This document shows, piece by piece, positions 1-10,867 of a stretch of 64,000 nt of DNA. Numbering within the stretch: the stretch's first letter is position 1; each line of letters starts with the position of its first letter. Origin of the DNA: Epiperipatus broadwayi (Eukaryota; Onychophora; Udeonychophora; Euonychophora; Peripatidae); contig JAQFVV010006294.1 in the NCBI GenBank assembly GCA_028023455.1, forward strand, positions 1,054,001 through 1,118,000, read 5' to 3'. The translations under genes were made by a program, and so were the position numbers. A model generated the notes under the pieces. The model saw only the letters and a program-made list of their open reading frames with translations, had not been told where the DNA came from and did not search any database.

Positions 1-523
1 TTATCTAGTGCCTACTCATCCAATATCCCCAGGCTAGTTTCTAGCTTGTGGCTTTCATCAGTGAGGAGCCTTGGATCCAAAAGCCATGCACCTAGATCTT
101 AGGATCTAATTCAACTCTCCAACAGCCACCTTTTACTTTTTTAGCTAACTATAAAGCTTTGAGTCCAAAATGAAAACACAATAATGTTTTCAAACTAAGC
201 TCATTAGCTTGTATAGTTGTATAGATCTGAACTCAGTTTAGCATCCATACTTTTTGGTGTCTTTGGTTCTTTAATAATCAGTCATCATAATCTTATTGGG
301 CAGAATTAGTATTAAACCATCAAACATTACATGATCACCATTCATTATTCTTTATGCTTACACAAGCACTGATGAAAAACACAAGCTAGAAACTAATCTG
401 GAATATTGTATGAGTATGCACTAGATGGGGATTTTACGCACAAATCTTCCTGCATCCTTTGATTATTCTGGCTTGCATTGAGTGACACTATTGTTTGGAG
501 AGTTTTGCTTTTCTTAAAAACAG
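1..523. mobile_element. Foldback (palindromic) element, family F1, copy 1, cut by window start
   Basis: The first ~65 bases read back as the reverse complement of about 365-523. For example CTAGTTTCTAG near 34-45 faces CTAGAAACTA at 386-395, and the CTACTCATCCAATAT stretch near 12-26 has its counterpart near 400-415. The outer right arm runs to AACAG at 519-523. The same sequence occurs as a compact palindrome at 36091-36410. Copy 1 has a much longer centre (about 66-364), so it either carries an insertion there or is a fuller form. The left terminus lies outside the window. No coding capacity is seen. It is probably a non-autonomous DNA transposon of MITE or foldback type; the superfamily is unknown. 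Confidence 0.7.
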
Positions 524-1601
524 TTTGTGTAAGCATTAAAAATGGTGATTATGTGATGTTTGAATTACAGATAATATACAACAAATATTTTTGACACACA
601 GACATATATAACTTATAAATTAAATAAAAAAGTGAGATGATTATTTTATTTTTTCTATTTTAGTCTAATAATAGCTCATGGGAAGTGAAGAAAAGAAATC
701 ACTCAAGAAGAAAGAATACTTAAAAAATTTTTAAAAATAGATGGAAAGGTGAAAAAAAAAAATCACGGAATAAGCTTATCTGCATTTTAAACAAAAGGGG
801 GGAGGATACATTGAATTGTTACTTGGAAAGGGGGAGGGGTCACCTAATAAGCTGATCAGCATTTTAATCAAGAGAAGTAAAAAGGGAAGGAATTAATCAA
901 TAAATCATTTTGATTTATTGTTTTATATATATAAAAATAAACATATACAGTACTTTAAAGGTTTATATTATTAATAAAATGAATGTATGCAGTAAACAGA
1001 TATATGTTATGAGGATGAAGAACTCTATATTAATAAAAAAAAAGAAACAGAAGAAATACTTCATCCTAATTTTAGGTTTGTAAACTTAAATTATTTTTTT
1101 ACTGTCCTTGCATTAATTTAATAAAGAGTTTAAAACAGAACTAAATATCTAACTTATAGGATGTCTGGATAAACCAAATCTAATCTTACACCTATATGGC
1201 CTAACATATTTGCTCAAACTTACATGCTATCATGATGCACATATGTAAATTAGGAATGGAGCAGAAATTTTTTGTATTAAAATTGTTCAGTTATTTCAAA
1301 TAGATGCCTGCCTCAGTAATTTACCTATCTCCCTGAGTATATTCCTATAAACATTGGAAAAGGAAGAGGAGCAAAACATCATAGAAATTTATGTCCACAA
1401 GCATAATTTTTATTTACAATATTTTATATCTTTTTATTTTACCATTATTTGTAAAATACTATTTCAACCATAGTTTCAAATTAAGTTCATAATTTGCCTA
1501 CTTAATAGTAAATTTTATTGGTCACATTTTACAAATTAATAACTCTGCCATAAACATTTTTTTCATTTCTGCATTATATTTGAATAATTGCTATTATTTG
1601 A
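524..1601. other. Unannotated AT-rich stretch
   Basis: I see only AT-rich sequence with homopolymer runs. There is no open frame of interest and no recognisable repeat. Confidence 0.5.
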
Positions 1602-1848
1602 GTCTTAAAAGTAGACCTATGCATTGATTATTATTGTTTTATTTCAGTCTCTACATAATATTTAAAAAATAGACATTTGATACTGCTTAATTTTATTCTT
1701 TTATTTACTTCCCTGTTTGTTCATGTCTTAAAAGTAGACCTATGCATTGATTATTATTGTTTTATTTCAGTCTTTACATAATATTTAAAAAATAGACATT
1801 TGATACTGCTTAATTTTATTCTTTTATTTACTTCCCTGTTTGTTCATG
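1602..1848 (+). repeat. Tandem duplication, 123-bp unit, two copies
   Basis: The segment starting GTCTTAAAAGTAGACC at 1602 begins again at 1725, and the second copy ends near 1848. The copies differ at very few positions (for example CTCTACATA versus CTTTACATA), so the duplication looks recent relative to the surrounding sequence. Confidence 0.9.
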
Positions 1849-3044
1849 CACTTTATGAATCTTAACTTTTTATTTGACTTTTATAAGTAAAAAAAAAAAT
1901 ATTTTTATAATGGAAATCTAGAATTAAAATAGAAATACAGTTATGAATCATTCTCTGATAAATTATAGAATTTTTTATGCATTATATTTAATAAATTTTC
2001 TCTGCAACAAAATTTCTTAGAAATTAAATATCTAAATTATTGAATTTTTAATACAAACTTTTGTGACCACATTTTTTGTTTTCATGCCATTCTGTGTTGT
2101 TGGAGAATTTATGCATATTACAAATAATTAAGTATCTCATCTTTATTTCTTATATTAATAGTTACCAATAATTTTCATTTTTGAATTAAATGCCAGAAGT
2201 TTAGGATTCACTTTTATATTTTAGTTTATTTCATTATCAGATCTAGGTGCATTCATCATCTCATCATTATTTCCTACCATTATGAATTCATTGCAGAATT
2301 ATCTTTCCAAATTTGATACAAAATCTCCAGTTTCTAGTTTATTTTCTTCATAATAAATCAGCAAACATCCTTATTTCATCCACCTCATCTCACATGTAGT
2401 TTCGTTCTAGATCTTTTATAATTTCTTGGGACTCAATTTAAGATTTCAACTGATTGTTTATTATCATCTGTTCTAGTTCTATATTTAATAGAGTTTCATT
2501 TCTATCTCTTAATTATTTCAATGATATCAGTTATATCTGTTTATTTTCTCATCATCTATTTTTCTACATGTTAAACGTACAGGGGCCAACTACTTGCCTC
2601 ACTGATGTCAAATTCACTGATTGCTACTCGGATTGTCTAGTCTTTTACCTAAATTTAACCATTTATTCTAATTAATGGTTTGAATCAAGACTCTTACTGC
2701 TCCAATTGCTATGTCTAGATGATCTAAAAGGGCACATCCCAAAATTATAAATCACCACTAAATAGTTAATATTTAGATAATTTAATGACGATTCTTAGTA
2801 TTGTTTTAGCTACTTACATATATATATAATCATTTAACATAATAAGGCCCGAAGGCATATATAAATAATCAATATGACCTGTAAGAGTTCTAGCTGACTG
2901 GAGGCCAGCTCTCTGCACTTGAAATCACTGTGCCTTGGGAGACAATCTGTTTCAATATATATGTCCATGTGCTCAGGTGAAGCTCCAAAAATCAAGTGTC
3001 CTCTTGTTCATCAAATTAGTATTGAGGTATTCATTATTTTAATC
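1849..3044. other. Unannotated AT-rich stretch, possibly partly LTR
   Basis: No gene is recognised. Part of this stretch may be the 3' LTR body of the minus-strand gypsy-type element, whose LTR start I place near 3164. A short stretch around 2600-2640 (CACTGATGTC...CACTGATTGC) resembles 22860-22890, which would fit a dispersed repeat. The LTR end could not be located. Confidence 0.3.
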
Positions 3045-3164
3045 CCTGCAAATTGATTAAAATATTTCCAGTTATCATGTTATTAAACATTTCATTTGTA
3101 TATGTGTGCATGCCTTATTGCTACACTGCACACTTTTCAATATAACTATAATTCTGCACATAGC
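3045..3164 (-). repeat. Start of 3' LTR of the minus-strand gypsy-type element
   Basis: About 110 bases here align with 21785-21895; both contain CATGTTATTAAACATTT and CACTTTTCAATATAA. The similarity stops abruptly at 3164/21895. On the minus strand this edge begins with TG, as LTRs do, and a purine-rich tract lies just upstream at about 3165-3182. I therefore read the edge as the 5' boundary of an LTR, with 21785-21895 as another fragment of the same LTR family. The far LTR boundary is not resolved. Confidence 0.45.
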
Positions 3165-3182
3165 ATTATTCCCTCCTACTTC
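3165..3182 (-). promoter_or_regulatory. Candidate polypurine tract
   Basis: Read on the minus strand, this short run is AGAAGTAGGAGGGAATAA, immediately before the proposed LTR start. A purine tract in that place primes plus-strand DNA synthesis in LTR retroelements. Position and composition fit; function is inferred. Confidence 0.4.
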
Positions 3183-3839
3183 TGAGAAGTGCATGTTTCT
3201 CTGGAGTCACATACATAGTTCTGTAGAAAAGCAAGCGTATGATGCTTTTGGTGGCATCTATTTTCTTCTTGGCAGTTACTATTCATTTGGGACTGCTGTA
3301 TCACTTGATCATCTGAAACTTTCATTGTTTCATCAGATTTATTTGTTATCTATCTCTGCACAGTTTTCATCTGCTATAGTCTTGATTCTAAATTATACCA
3401 TGTCAGGAATTTTAATATTATCATCACTGTTAGCTTCCATCCAATTTTTCCGGATGTGATTTATATCCTGAGAGTAACACATTCCTGATGTTTGTATTTC
3501 CACTATTTGTTCTGAAATAACTTTGCTTATATTTCCTTCTATCCATTATCTTGCACATAGATTGTCTAGCATCCATATATTCTCTCCAGCAATGTAGATA
3601 TTCTTATAGTTTGTTGTTGTTTTTCTTTTGCATGATCAGTTTATTATGTAACTTCATACCCATTAGTATTTTTGCAGGTGATTTCCCAGTAGGCATGGAA
3701 GGTGTAATATGTTGGGGTAGCATCATCATATTTAATATTTCATCTTTGTTCATATGGTTTAGTTTGTTTAAAACTAGCTTCAAATGCTGCACTGTATCTC
3801 AACCCTCCCATCCCTTCAATCTAGAATGAATTTTAATTT

Positions 3840-4110
3840 GTACATAAACCCTGTCCCATTATCTGATACCAAGATTTCTGGTGACCCAAGAGATTCTTTC
3901 ATGTAAAATAAGAATGATTTCTGCTGCACCTGTATTCTTTGCTAGTTTATACTCTGCCTACTTGGGTCCAACATCTACTAAAACAAAACAAAAACTATCA
4001 TCTACTGCGCCTGCATGGTCTATAAGGACACTGCTCCATGGTCTGTCTGTTTTTGGCCATGATGTAAGCTTCTTTTGAGATGCATTCACCATAAATTGAC
4101 GATTTGCATT
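3840..4110 (-). pseudogene. Integrase core remnant of gypsy-type element
   Basis: On the minus strand one frame reads WPKTDRPWSSVLIDHAG, which corresponds to the start of retroviral-type integrase cores, where the Asp in this segment is the first catalytic acidic residue. About 60 residues later a SPEILVSDNGTG-like stretch, broken by a frame change, supplies the second Asp region. At least one stop codon lies between them. The third catalytic Glu region was not found. It is inactive. Confidence 0.7.
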
Positions 4111-4449
4111 TTCTCTGTTTCTATGTCTGCACCCATATCTTGCTAATATTCATAACTGCAAACTAGAGATTTTGCTCTTAGCATACCCGGGTGCTCCTCA
4201 TGAAGTATTTCTAATATTCATTACAATGCAACCCTTTATCATTGATAACTGTTGCTGCATATTCCATAAAGATTTATTCAAATAATAGGATCATTTATTG
4301 GGCCATCCCACTCTAATCCAGCTCACGAACATCAGGTATTCCATTGTTTCTTTAATCCACCTGACAACAGTTTCATTAATTACCTTTTTAGGCTTCCATT
4401 GGTCCAAATAATTTATTTCCACTTCATTATATGTTTTTTTTGTCAATTC

Positions 4450-4895
4450 CAACGTGTAAGATAGTGTGTCTGCATTAACTGCCAGTATTATAGTTAGCGC
4501 TTCCTTGTCCAATTGGCTGTAGTTTTTTTCAGCCTTAGATAACATCCTAGACATAAAAGCTGTAGGTGTTCCCCATTTTATGATATGTGACTGAATACCA
4601 CTCGAATTTCATAATCGAATACATCGCTTGTTAATTTTACATCAGAATTATCGTTATAATGCACCAGTAGATGATTTGATGTGAAAAATGCTTTGGTTTT
4701 TTGAAAAGCACTCTTTTGCAGCTTTTTCAAACTCCATTGCTGAGTTTTCCAAAGCAGTTCATAGAAGGAAGTAGTTACATTGGGCTTTAACCAATTAACC
4801 AGCCCCAAAAAAGGCCTGAAGTTCTTTAACATTCTTGGAAATTTGTGCATTAGTAATTGCTTTAATCTTTTGAGGATCAGGTCTGATTCTTGCAC
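4450..4895 (-). pseudogene. RT connection and RNase H remnant of gypsy-type element
   Basis: Minus-strand reading gives a LKNFRPFLGLVNWLKPNV-like segment, the usual connection after the RT palm. It is followed by a HLLVHYNDNSDVKLTSDV segment, where family members have the first RNase H Asp, and then SKAEKNYSQLDKEALTIILA, the characteristic 'YSQxEKEALA' helix with its Glu. These lie in two frames split near 4565. The match to Ty3/gypsy RNase H is good, but the frame is broken. Confidence 0.75.
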
Positions 4896-4929
4896 TTGAA
4901 ATAATATGGCCTAGAAACTTGTTTCTGAT

Positions 4930-5172
4930 GCACTTTCAAATACATTTTCCCATCTAAATTTTTCTAGCTTTTCACATACGTTATCCAATTTATTTTGTAG
5001 TGCTTTCTCCAACTCTGCCATCAGGAATCTTCACTTGGAATACATTCAGGGTGATGGTTATCCCAAAAGACAGATGATTATAATTATGCAAATTTTTGTT
5101 TATTGTTATAGTTAGAAGTGCAGCTGTTTCTTTTGACACTGGTACTTGATGAAAAGTCACATTCAAATCCAT
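4930..5172 (-). pseudogene. Reverse transcriptase palm remnant lacking the YxDD box
   Basis: The frame begins DLNVTFHQVPVSKETAALLT, matching the motif A region of gypsy-type RT (DLSxAYxQ in relatives), then HNYNHLSFGI, matching the LPFG motif. After FQ the sequence shifts frame and resumes in a segment resembling the helix after the catalytic box (KLDNVCEKLEKFRW). The expected YxDD active-site box between them is absent, so the enzyme cannot function. Confidence 0.75.
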
Positions 5173-5293
5173 CTTTGTAAAATAATTTGCTCCATATAAC
5201 CAGCTAGTATCTCTCTGCTCTTCAAAATGGAATAATTTTTAGCTATACATTTGTTTATCTGTTCTGTTTTGTTATGACAATTATAGATATAGC

Positions 5294-5635
5294 TCATTCT
5301 GCATCTTCTACCAGCATCAGTACCTTTTTGTTTACCACTTTATCTAATGTCTCTTTGATTTCTGATCTCTGTATAAAAGATATCTTCTTCGGCTTGCAAT
5401 GGATAAGTTTTAGGCCTTCTTGAAGCTGAATTTCAATTGGCTTGGAATTAATTTTTCCTTGCTCCACCACAAAAAGTTCAGGGAATTTAACCTTTTTTTT
5501 TTTCAATATTTCTTTATTTATCATGCATATTTTAATGCTTAAAGAGACAAACCATTCTCTACTCATTATTGGTGCTACATGATCTTTAACTATAAATAAG
5601 TTTAGTTTTTCCTGATAACTATTTATGGCTATCAT
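5294..5635 (-). pseudogene. Protease-RT linker and RT N-terminal remnant
   Basis: This 113-residue minus-strand frame contains LFIVKDHVAPIMSREW, which fits the C-terminal flank of a retropepsin (family: GxPLLGRDW). It then has KFPELFVVEQGKI and IHCKPKKISFIQRSEIKETL, which match the conserved approach to the RT domain (KFxxLF...G.. / KPRxVPFAL...E). The protease active-site DTG is not seen upstream. It is one of the better-preserved pieces of the element. Confidence 0.7.
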
Positions 5636-5904
5636 TACTTTTACTATCCCAATAATATTAATGGGAGTTCCACTTGCATCTTTAGCTTTTAGCTTTGGTT
5701 TTCTATTCTTGGTTGGTCTTTGACCTTCTTACTTAACTCGGATCAGTCTCTCTGTGCTATGATAGATAACTTGACCCTTTTCTACAGATTTATCACCTAT
5801 ATGTACTACTAACCTTATTTGTTGCCCATTATTTATTTCTGCCTTATTTATATTTCCTAACTCTGCTTTCTGAAGATTTTTTATTTATATTTGTTTTAAC
5901 TTTA

Positions 5905-5990
5905 GTGTGGTAGACCTTTACTAGGTGGCCTATCTTTATGTAATTGGTGCATTTCTTACTTTTCTATCTGCATTCATGTGCAATATGTCC
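5905..5990 (-). pseudogene. Zinc-knuckle remnant (gag nucleocapsid)
   Basis: On the minus strand one frame has GRSGHIAHEC followed by a second weaker unit with C, GHL and a lost final Cys. This is the pattern of two CCHC knuckles in which several Cys codons have mutated. Its place between the gag capsid segment and the protease/RT region supports the call. Confidence 0.55.
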
Positions 5991-6168
5991 ACTTCTTCCT
6001 CAGTGGTAGTTAAATTTTCATTTATTTGTGATTCTTCTGTCTTAGTTATTTTAAAGATTGCAGTCTATTTTGGACCATTAATGTTTAATTATTGAAACTC
6101 TCTATAGAGTTACTTAGTATTAACTTTGAAGAGTAGTAATTAATTTATTGAGCACACAGAAAGCATAT

Positions 6169-6694
6169 GTAAATACTTTAAACAGGTTTTAACCTGTATT
6201 CAATGTGCTTTAAAATTCATAATAATCAGCATATTTTTCCAATAGAGGGAACCTTCCAAACCATAACAGAAGATAATGACATTATAAAGATAAGAGTGGC
6301 CATCTTATCTTTAATCTAAATGCCCACTTATATAGGCAAATCTGAAGCATCTTGATTTGGAAGCATGAAGTAATTGTTTTCTCCACTGTTTAAATCCACT
6401 GTTTCCTTTGCAAATTAACTTACACGAAATCTTGCGATTTACAGTGATATTACGATCTTCAATAATTTATAGAATTTCCAACATTAAGATCATAATATTA
6501 ACTCACTGTAAATCGAAATTTGCCTATATATTAATGGGCATTTAGGTTAAAGATAAGACAGCCACTCTTATCTTTATAAAAGTCACTATCTAGTGTCGTG
6601 GTTTGGAAGATTCCCTCTATCGGCAAAATATGCTTGATTATTACAAATTTTAAAGTGCATTGAATACAGGTTAAAGCCTGTTTAAAGTATTTAC
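6169..6694. mobile_element. Foldback element F2 inserted in gypsy gag
   Basis: The 5' arm (about 6169-6345) is an imperfect reverse complement of the 3' arm (about 6520-6694). Left GTAAATACTTTAAACAGG faces right CCTGTTTAAAGTATTTAC; left TAAAGATAAGAGTGGC faces right GCCACTCTTATCTTTA; left TATATAGGCAAAT faces right ATTTGCCTATATA. The middle holds a smaller inverted pair (CGATTTACAGTGA / TCACTGTAAATCG). It has no coding content. It lies between gag capsid (6778-6850) and zinc-knuckle (5905-5990) remnants, so it inserted into the retrotransposon. Confidence 0.85.
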
Positions 6695-6777
6695 TATTAA
6701 CTTGTAGGTCATGCCTTTTTTGATAGCAATCAAGTATTATAGGTCTGAAATAGTTAATAACTGCTGTCAAAGTCTGT

Positions 6778-6850
6778 CATTTCTCATCCACAAAAACCAT
6801 TTTAGCAATGCTTCTTTTAAGTAATCCCCATATGCACAATTTCTTGCCAA
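6778..6850 (-). pseudogene. Gag capsid-like remnant
   Basis: The minus-strand frame LARNCAYGDYLKEALLKW matches the conserved part of gypsy gag proteins (family pattern: A..CxFGDxLEExLRDRFVxGL). Flanking frames carry stops. This places the gag upstream of the foldback insertion. Confidence 0.5.
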
Positions 6851-7060
6851 GTCTCACAAGGAAGTGTCAAAATCTCTGCAGTTGCAAGCTACATGCTTTG
6901 ATGGCTCAGGGCTAAATGGATTACTAAGTCACTGACTAATTCTATATAATAGACATTTGGAATCTTTGCGTTCACATAGCCACCTTGTAACCTGTTATTC
7001 TCAGTCCTCCAAATAGGAGTAGTATACCAATTTTAATTACATTATTCAATTTTATTAGCA

Positions 7061-7700
7061 ATAAAATATCTGTTTTGTATAAGTGGGCCACTCAGAGGTA
7101 TGTTGCCACATTCCTCACTAATGGCTTGCCTATCCACAGTTTTAATCTACTTACACACTGTCTAGCTTTTAATTCCAATCCACTGATTATCTGTACTCTG
7201 ACAATCTCGATACGAATTGTCACCTTATTCTACAATCGGCTGTTCAACTGTTCTGTTTGGTTTTGCAATACAATTAATGCAATCATGATTATAACTAAGA
7301 ATATGAATCAGATAACATATTGTAAATGAAAAAGGCTTTCAGAGCACAGAATGTTAGAATTATATTTAATTACTAATTATTCTAAATCCTTTAATATCAA
7401 TATCTTAGTGTTTATATGAATTTTTACAATATATATATATATGCATTATATAATGAGCTTGCAAATAGCTTTTGATAAGCTTTTCAGAATAGCCCCAACC
7501 TCAGACCAGTTTCTGCTACTGGCCTCCTCAGTGAGGTGCTAGGATATTCAAGCATTAGATTTAAAATACCAGGTCGTCAGCACTTAACTAATGGATAACT
7601 ATTAAGTAGAAAATCTGAAATTTTCAAATAATTGTAATGCAAGCTTGTTAAATTAGATCTTGTGACATATGACTTGATTTCTTTGTAATATATATATATA
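7061..7700. other. Possible gag N-terminal remains, then unassigned sequence
   Basis: The minus-strand reading of about 7075-7330 has a helical-looking, stop-interrupted frame that could be the gag start, but no motif confirms it. 7446-7491 is a 46-base motif shared with LINE copy A. An AT dinucleotide run at 7689-7700 precedes the next element. Confidence 0.3.
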
Positions 7701-10376
7701 TGTTGTAAGAGATGGCTTACAACTGGCCTACACACCTTCCCACTTTATTTTTCAATATTTGAATTCAGACCAAGTGGTAGGAAAATAAATATCTTATCTA
7801 CTTGTTAAAAAAATGTAGTTTTTAAAAGAAAATCTTACTACTTGCTTATACAAATGTAGTATATCCATATATAAACATATAGATAAACTAATGTGTTTGA
7901 AATAAAATATCATATAAATGCTTAAACAAAAGTAGTATATACATTTATGGACTTACATATAGACTGATATGTTTGATAAGTTAATAATTTTTTGTATCTA
8001 TTGTGAGAAAGCAAATAAATTGGTTTTCTACATGTGTATATATCTATGTATAAACATATGCAGGTAAATTAATATGTTGGTATATTAATTCCGGGGGAGT
8101 AGAAAATATGTCCTATTTCTATTCTTTTTATTCATTTAATTTCATGAACTAAAAAAACTATTTGATTGACTTAAAAAAAATAGATAAAAAAATTATATGA
8201 GGTCAAAAATGATCGAATTTGGAATAATGAATATAAATAAAAATAGTAATAATAATAATGTTTATAAATCGTTTGTTTTTTAACAAATTGATATAATAGA
8301 TTTTTTAACAAACATGTGACAAGAGAGCGTTTCTCTTGACTGGAAAAATCTACAATTGAATCGACAGAAAGTAGCGTTCTTGACTTGAAAATTGGGAATT
8401 GAACAGACAGCAGAAAAAGTTAAGTTTTTATTTCTTTTAAGAAAAGTAAAAACCTTTTTGCCCTTTAAAAAAAAATATTAATGTTTTAATATTTATAGTT
8501 TCAAGAAGTTGAACTTTAATTTAAGATTGGCAGGAATGAATTATGATTTATCCTACAAGCTAAAATTCATTATAATATAAAGGATAAAAGAAATCTGAAA
8601 CTACTGGGAATTAAGTGTTTCTTAAAGCTATTTTAATATATATATGTATTGGAGCCACATCATAAATAAAAGTTTATAAAAAGGAATCATTATAATGTAT
8701 TTTGGATAAGAAGCCAGTGGTGTGAGATTTTCTAAGCTGTCTTCTAAGTCATTAGGAAATTATGATAAAATTTTTCATCAGAATGTCTGTCTTGAAGAAT
8801 GCTGGTGTACAGCCATCTTCCATGGATTCATCTGGTCAGGAAATATATTTCATATGTGTTTGTTTCAATCAAGGAGCATGAGATATATAAATAACAACAG
8901 AGTTGCCATGGATATTGACATTTTTTGGACTGAGTGCTTGCTTTACTAAAGATAAATTATATATCTTATTCACGTGATGATTATTTTTTTTTTGTTTTTA
9001 TCATTTTTATTTGAAAGTTTATATATTGTAATTTTTTTTATTGTGTATTTAAAATTTTTTTTATTTTTAAATTCGATCACTTTGAATTTAAAAGTAGAAC
9101 CAGTGGATGGATAATGTCATATTGATATAAATTAAAAAAAGGAATCCTCTTCAATTGATATGTATTTTTTTTTAATAAAAGTAAATTTTCAGATTCCTCT
9201 AGAATTCCACATTAATCCATCAAGGTGACCTCATCTCAAGTAAGGTTTTTCATATATTTAATATTAAGAGTAAGACTTTAGGACAACAAGACTAGATAAT
9301 TTACTAACATTTACTTGTAATTTTGTTTTATTCTGCATGCATAATTAACTCACTGAGTGAATGGGCTTTAGTATCATTAATTTCTACCATGACTTGCATA
9401 CAAATAAATAGGAGTGGGGCAGTTATAATTATAATATATTTATCCTAGTCTAAAAATATTATAATAATTATTTTAATGGGGTAGTTTTATAATTAGTGAA
9501 CTTTCATTGTGCTTTTTTTTTTGTTGTTTTATGTATATATTTGACAATTATATAGTATAATTTTGTATATAATATACTTTAAATTATTTTGTTTCTGTTG
9601 AATGACATCAAGAAAATAGAAAATCCATTCTTGATAATCGAATATTTATATATTGTACTATTTTTATTTGTAAATATTTATTTATATGTTGTTAATAAAT
9701 TACGTTGTTTAAATTTAATCTGATCTCTGTTTGATCATTACCATCATCACTGGGCATTGATACCATTAGATGTTGATCATCATCATCTCACATTATGAAT
9801 TTACACTATTAAAGGTTTGGTGATCATCTCATCATCATTATGTATTGCTCTTATAAATAATTGATCATCATCAGTATTTTTCTATATCTATGCTTATATA
9901 TAGGCATATTTGGTTTATAATTGAGTAAGTCCATCCCTGAAGAGAGCTGACTGCAAGAACTCCCTGAGTTCAAATTCTGTGGTGTAATGGGGCCTAAAAA
10001 GGGAGGTGTAATGAATATGCACTGGTCTAAGTTACATTGAAATATTTTTAGTTAATTATAAGTTAGTATATTAAAAGTAGATGTGACTTGGAACTGGGCA
10101 TTTCATTGTGACATCTTTAGCATCCTATTCGAAGGCCTAGGTCTGACAGTAGTGAGATGTGCTTCCTTTGTTAGATGCCATTCTTGATTCAGTAACATCT
10201 GACACACCCAAATGTGTCATTGAATCATGAATTTTGGATATGACTTGTTGTAGGTTGGTTGACACATTTCATCCAAATCATCCAACTACTTAGTCATATT
10301 CGCATCGTTGTATGGTGTACCCTGTGGTTCCGGTGTATTTGGCACCATCAACTTTGGGGTAATGGGTTCCATTATA
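7701..10376 (+). repeat. 5' LTR of the 9.1-kb element
   Basis: It matches 14196-16811 along its length. Blocks are near identical (for example 8800-9000 with 15270-15440), while others are diverged with indels (8040-8170 with 14490-14620). It contains an internal decayed tandem of about 70-75 bp around 7840-8090 (ACAAATGTAGTATATCC...), TGATCATCATCA clusters at 9720-9880, and a tRNA-like B-box segment near 9975. It has no open frame. Confidence 0.85.
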
Positions 10377-10378
10377 TC

Positions 10379-10390
10379 TGGCACCCAAAC
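10379..10390 (+). promoter_or_regulatory. Primer-binding site
   Basis: TGGCACCCAAAC starts two bases downstream of the 5' LTR. TGG at the start pairs with the CCA end of a tRNA. The sequence resembles the TGGCGCCCAAC sites of many animal gypsy elements. The exact tRNA is not assigned. Confidence 0.6.
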
Positions 10391-10867
10391 ATTTAGGCAT
10401 GAACATAGTTTAGATGCAAGGGAGGTTTAGCCATTGGACTGAAATTAAAAAAAAAAAAATTTAATATTCTTTTTTATTTTACCCTTAAGCTTTAAATCTT
10501 AAATCCATATTGAACATACTCTATTATATAAGACCAGTATATATTCAATAGGAATGATGATGAAGAGATCTATCAATTATTTATTTATTTTTGGAAATTT
10601 AAAATTCATGTTAAAAAAATAAATAACATTAAAAGTAAGTGATGAGGGTAACATGTGATGGAGTGCACAAATAAAGATCAACTTGTAAATAAATAATCAA
10701 TAAGTGAAATTAAAAATAGAGGAATTAGGCAAGCTTAAACACCAGTTAAAGAAAAAAAATAGACAGTAAATAAATAATAATGACATGAAGTGGTTAGGAG
10801 TCCTGCAGTATTGTGTTTTGATATTTGTAAGTACAAAGTTTTTTTTTTTTAATAATTATTTAGATAC

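Larger units (their letters stand above)
3183..7060 (-). mobile_element. Degenerate Ty3/gypsy-type LTR retrotransposon
   Basis: Reading leftward on the minus strand, parts appear in the expected order: gag capsid-like segment (about 6850-6778), zinc knuckles (5990-5905), protease/RT linker (5635-5294), reverse transcriptase (5172-4930), RT-RNase H connection and RNase H (4895-4450), and integrase core (about 4110-3840). Order and motifs are typical of Ty3/gypsy. Each segment is broken by stops and frameshifts, and the gag is interrupted by a foldback element at 6169-6694. No 5' LTR was found. It is a dead, old copy. Confidence 0.75.

Noticed and set aside
2454-3829. Several hydrophobic open frames on the plus strand that look like membrane proteins
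   Set aside because: They are Phe/Ile/Leu-rich because the DNA is T-rich, have no start context or family match, and overlie the minus-strand gypsy remnant region.
7689-7700. TA-run flanks as target duplication of the 9.1-kb element
   Set aside because: Both flanks are AT repeats, so any 4-6 base match is expected by chance.
9720-9880. CRISPR-like array from repeated TGATCATCATCA words
   Set aside because: The words are short, irregularly spaced, and lie inside a eukaryotic LTR. There are no fixed-length spacers.
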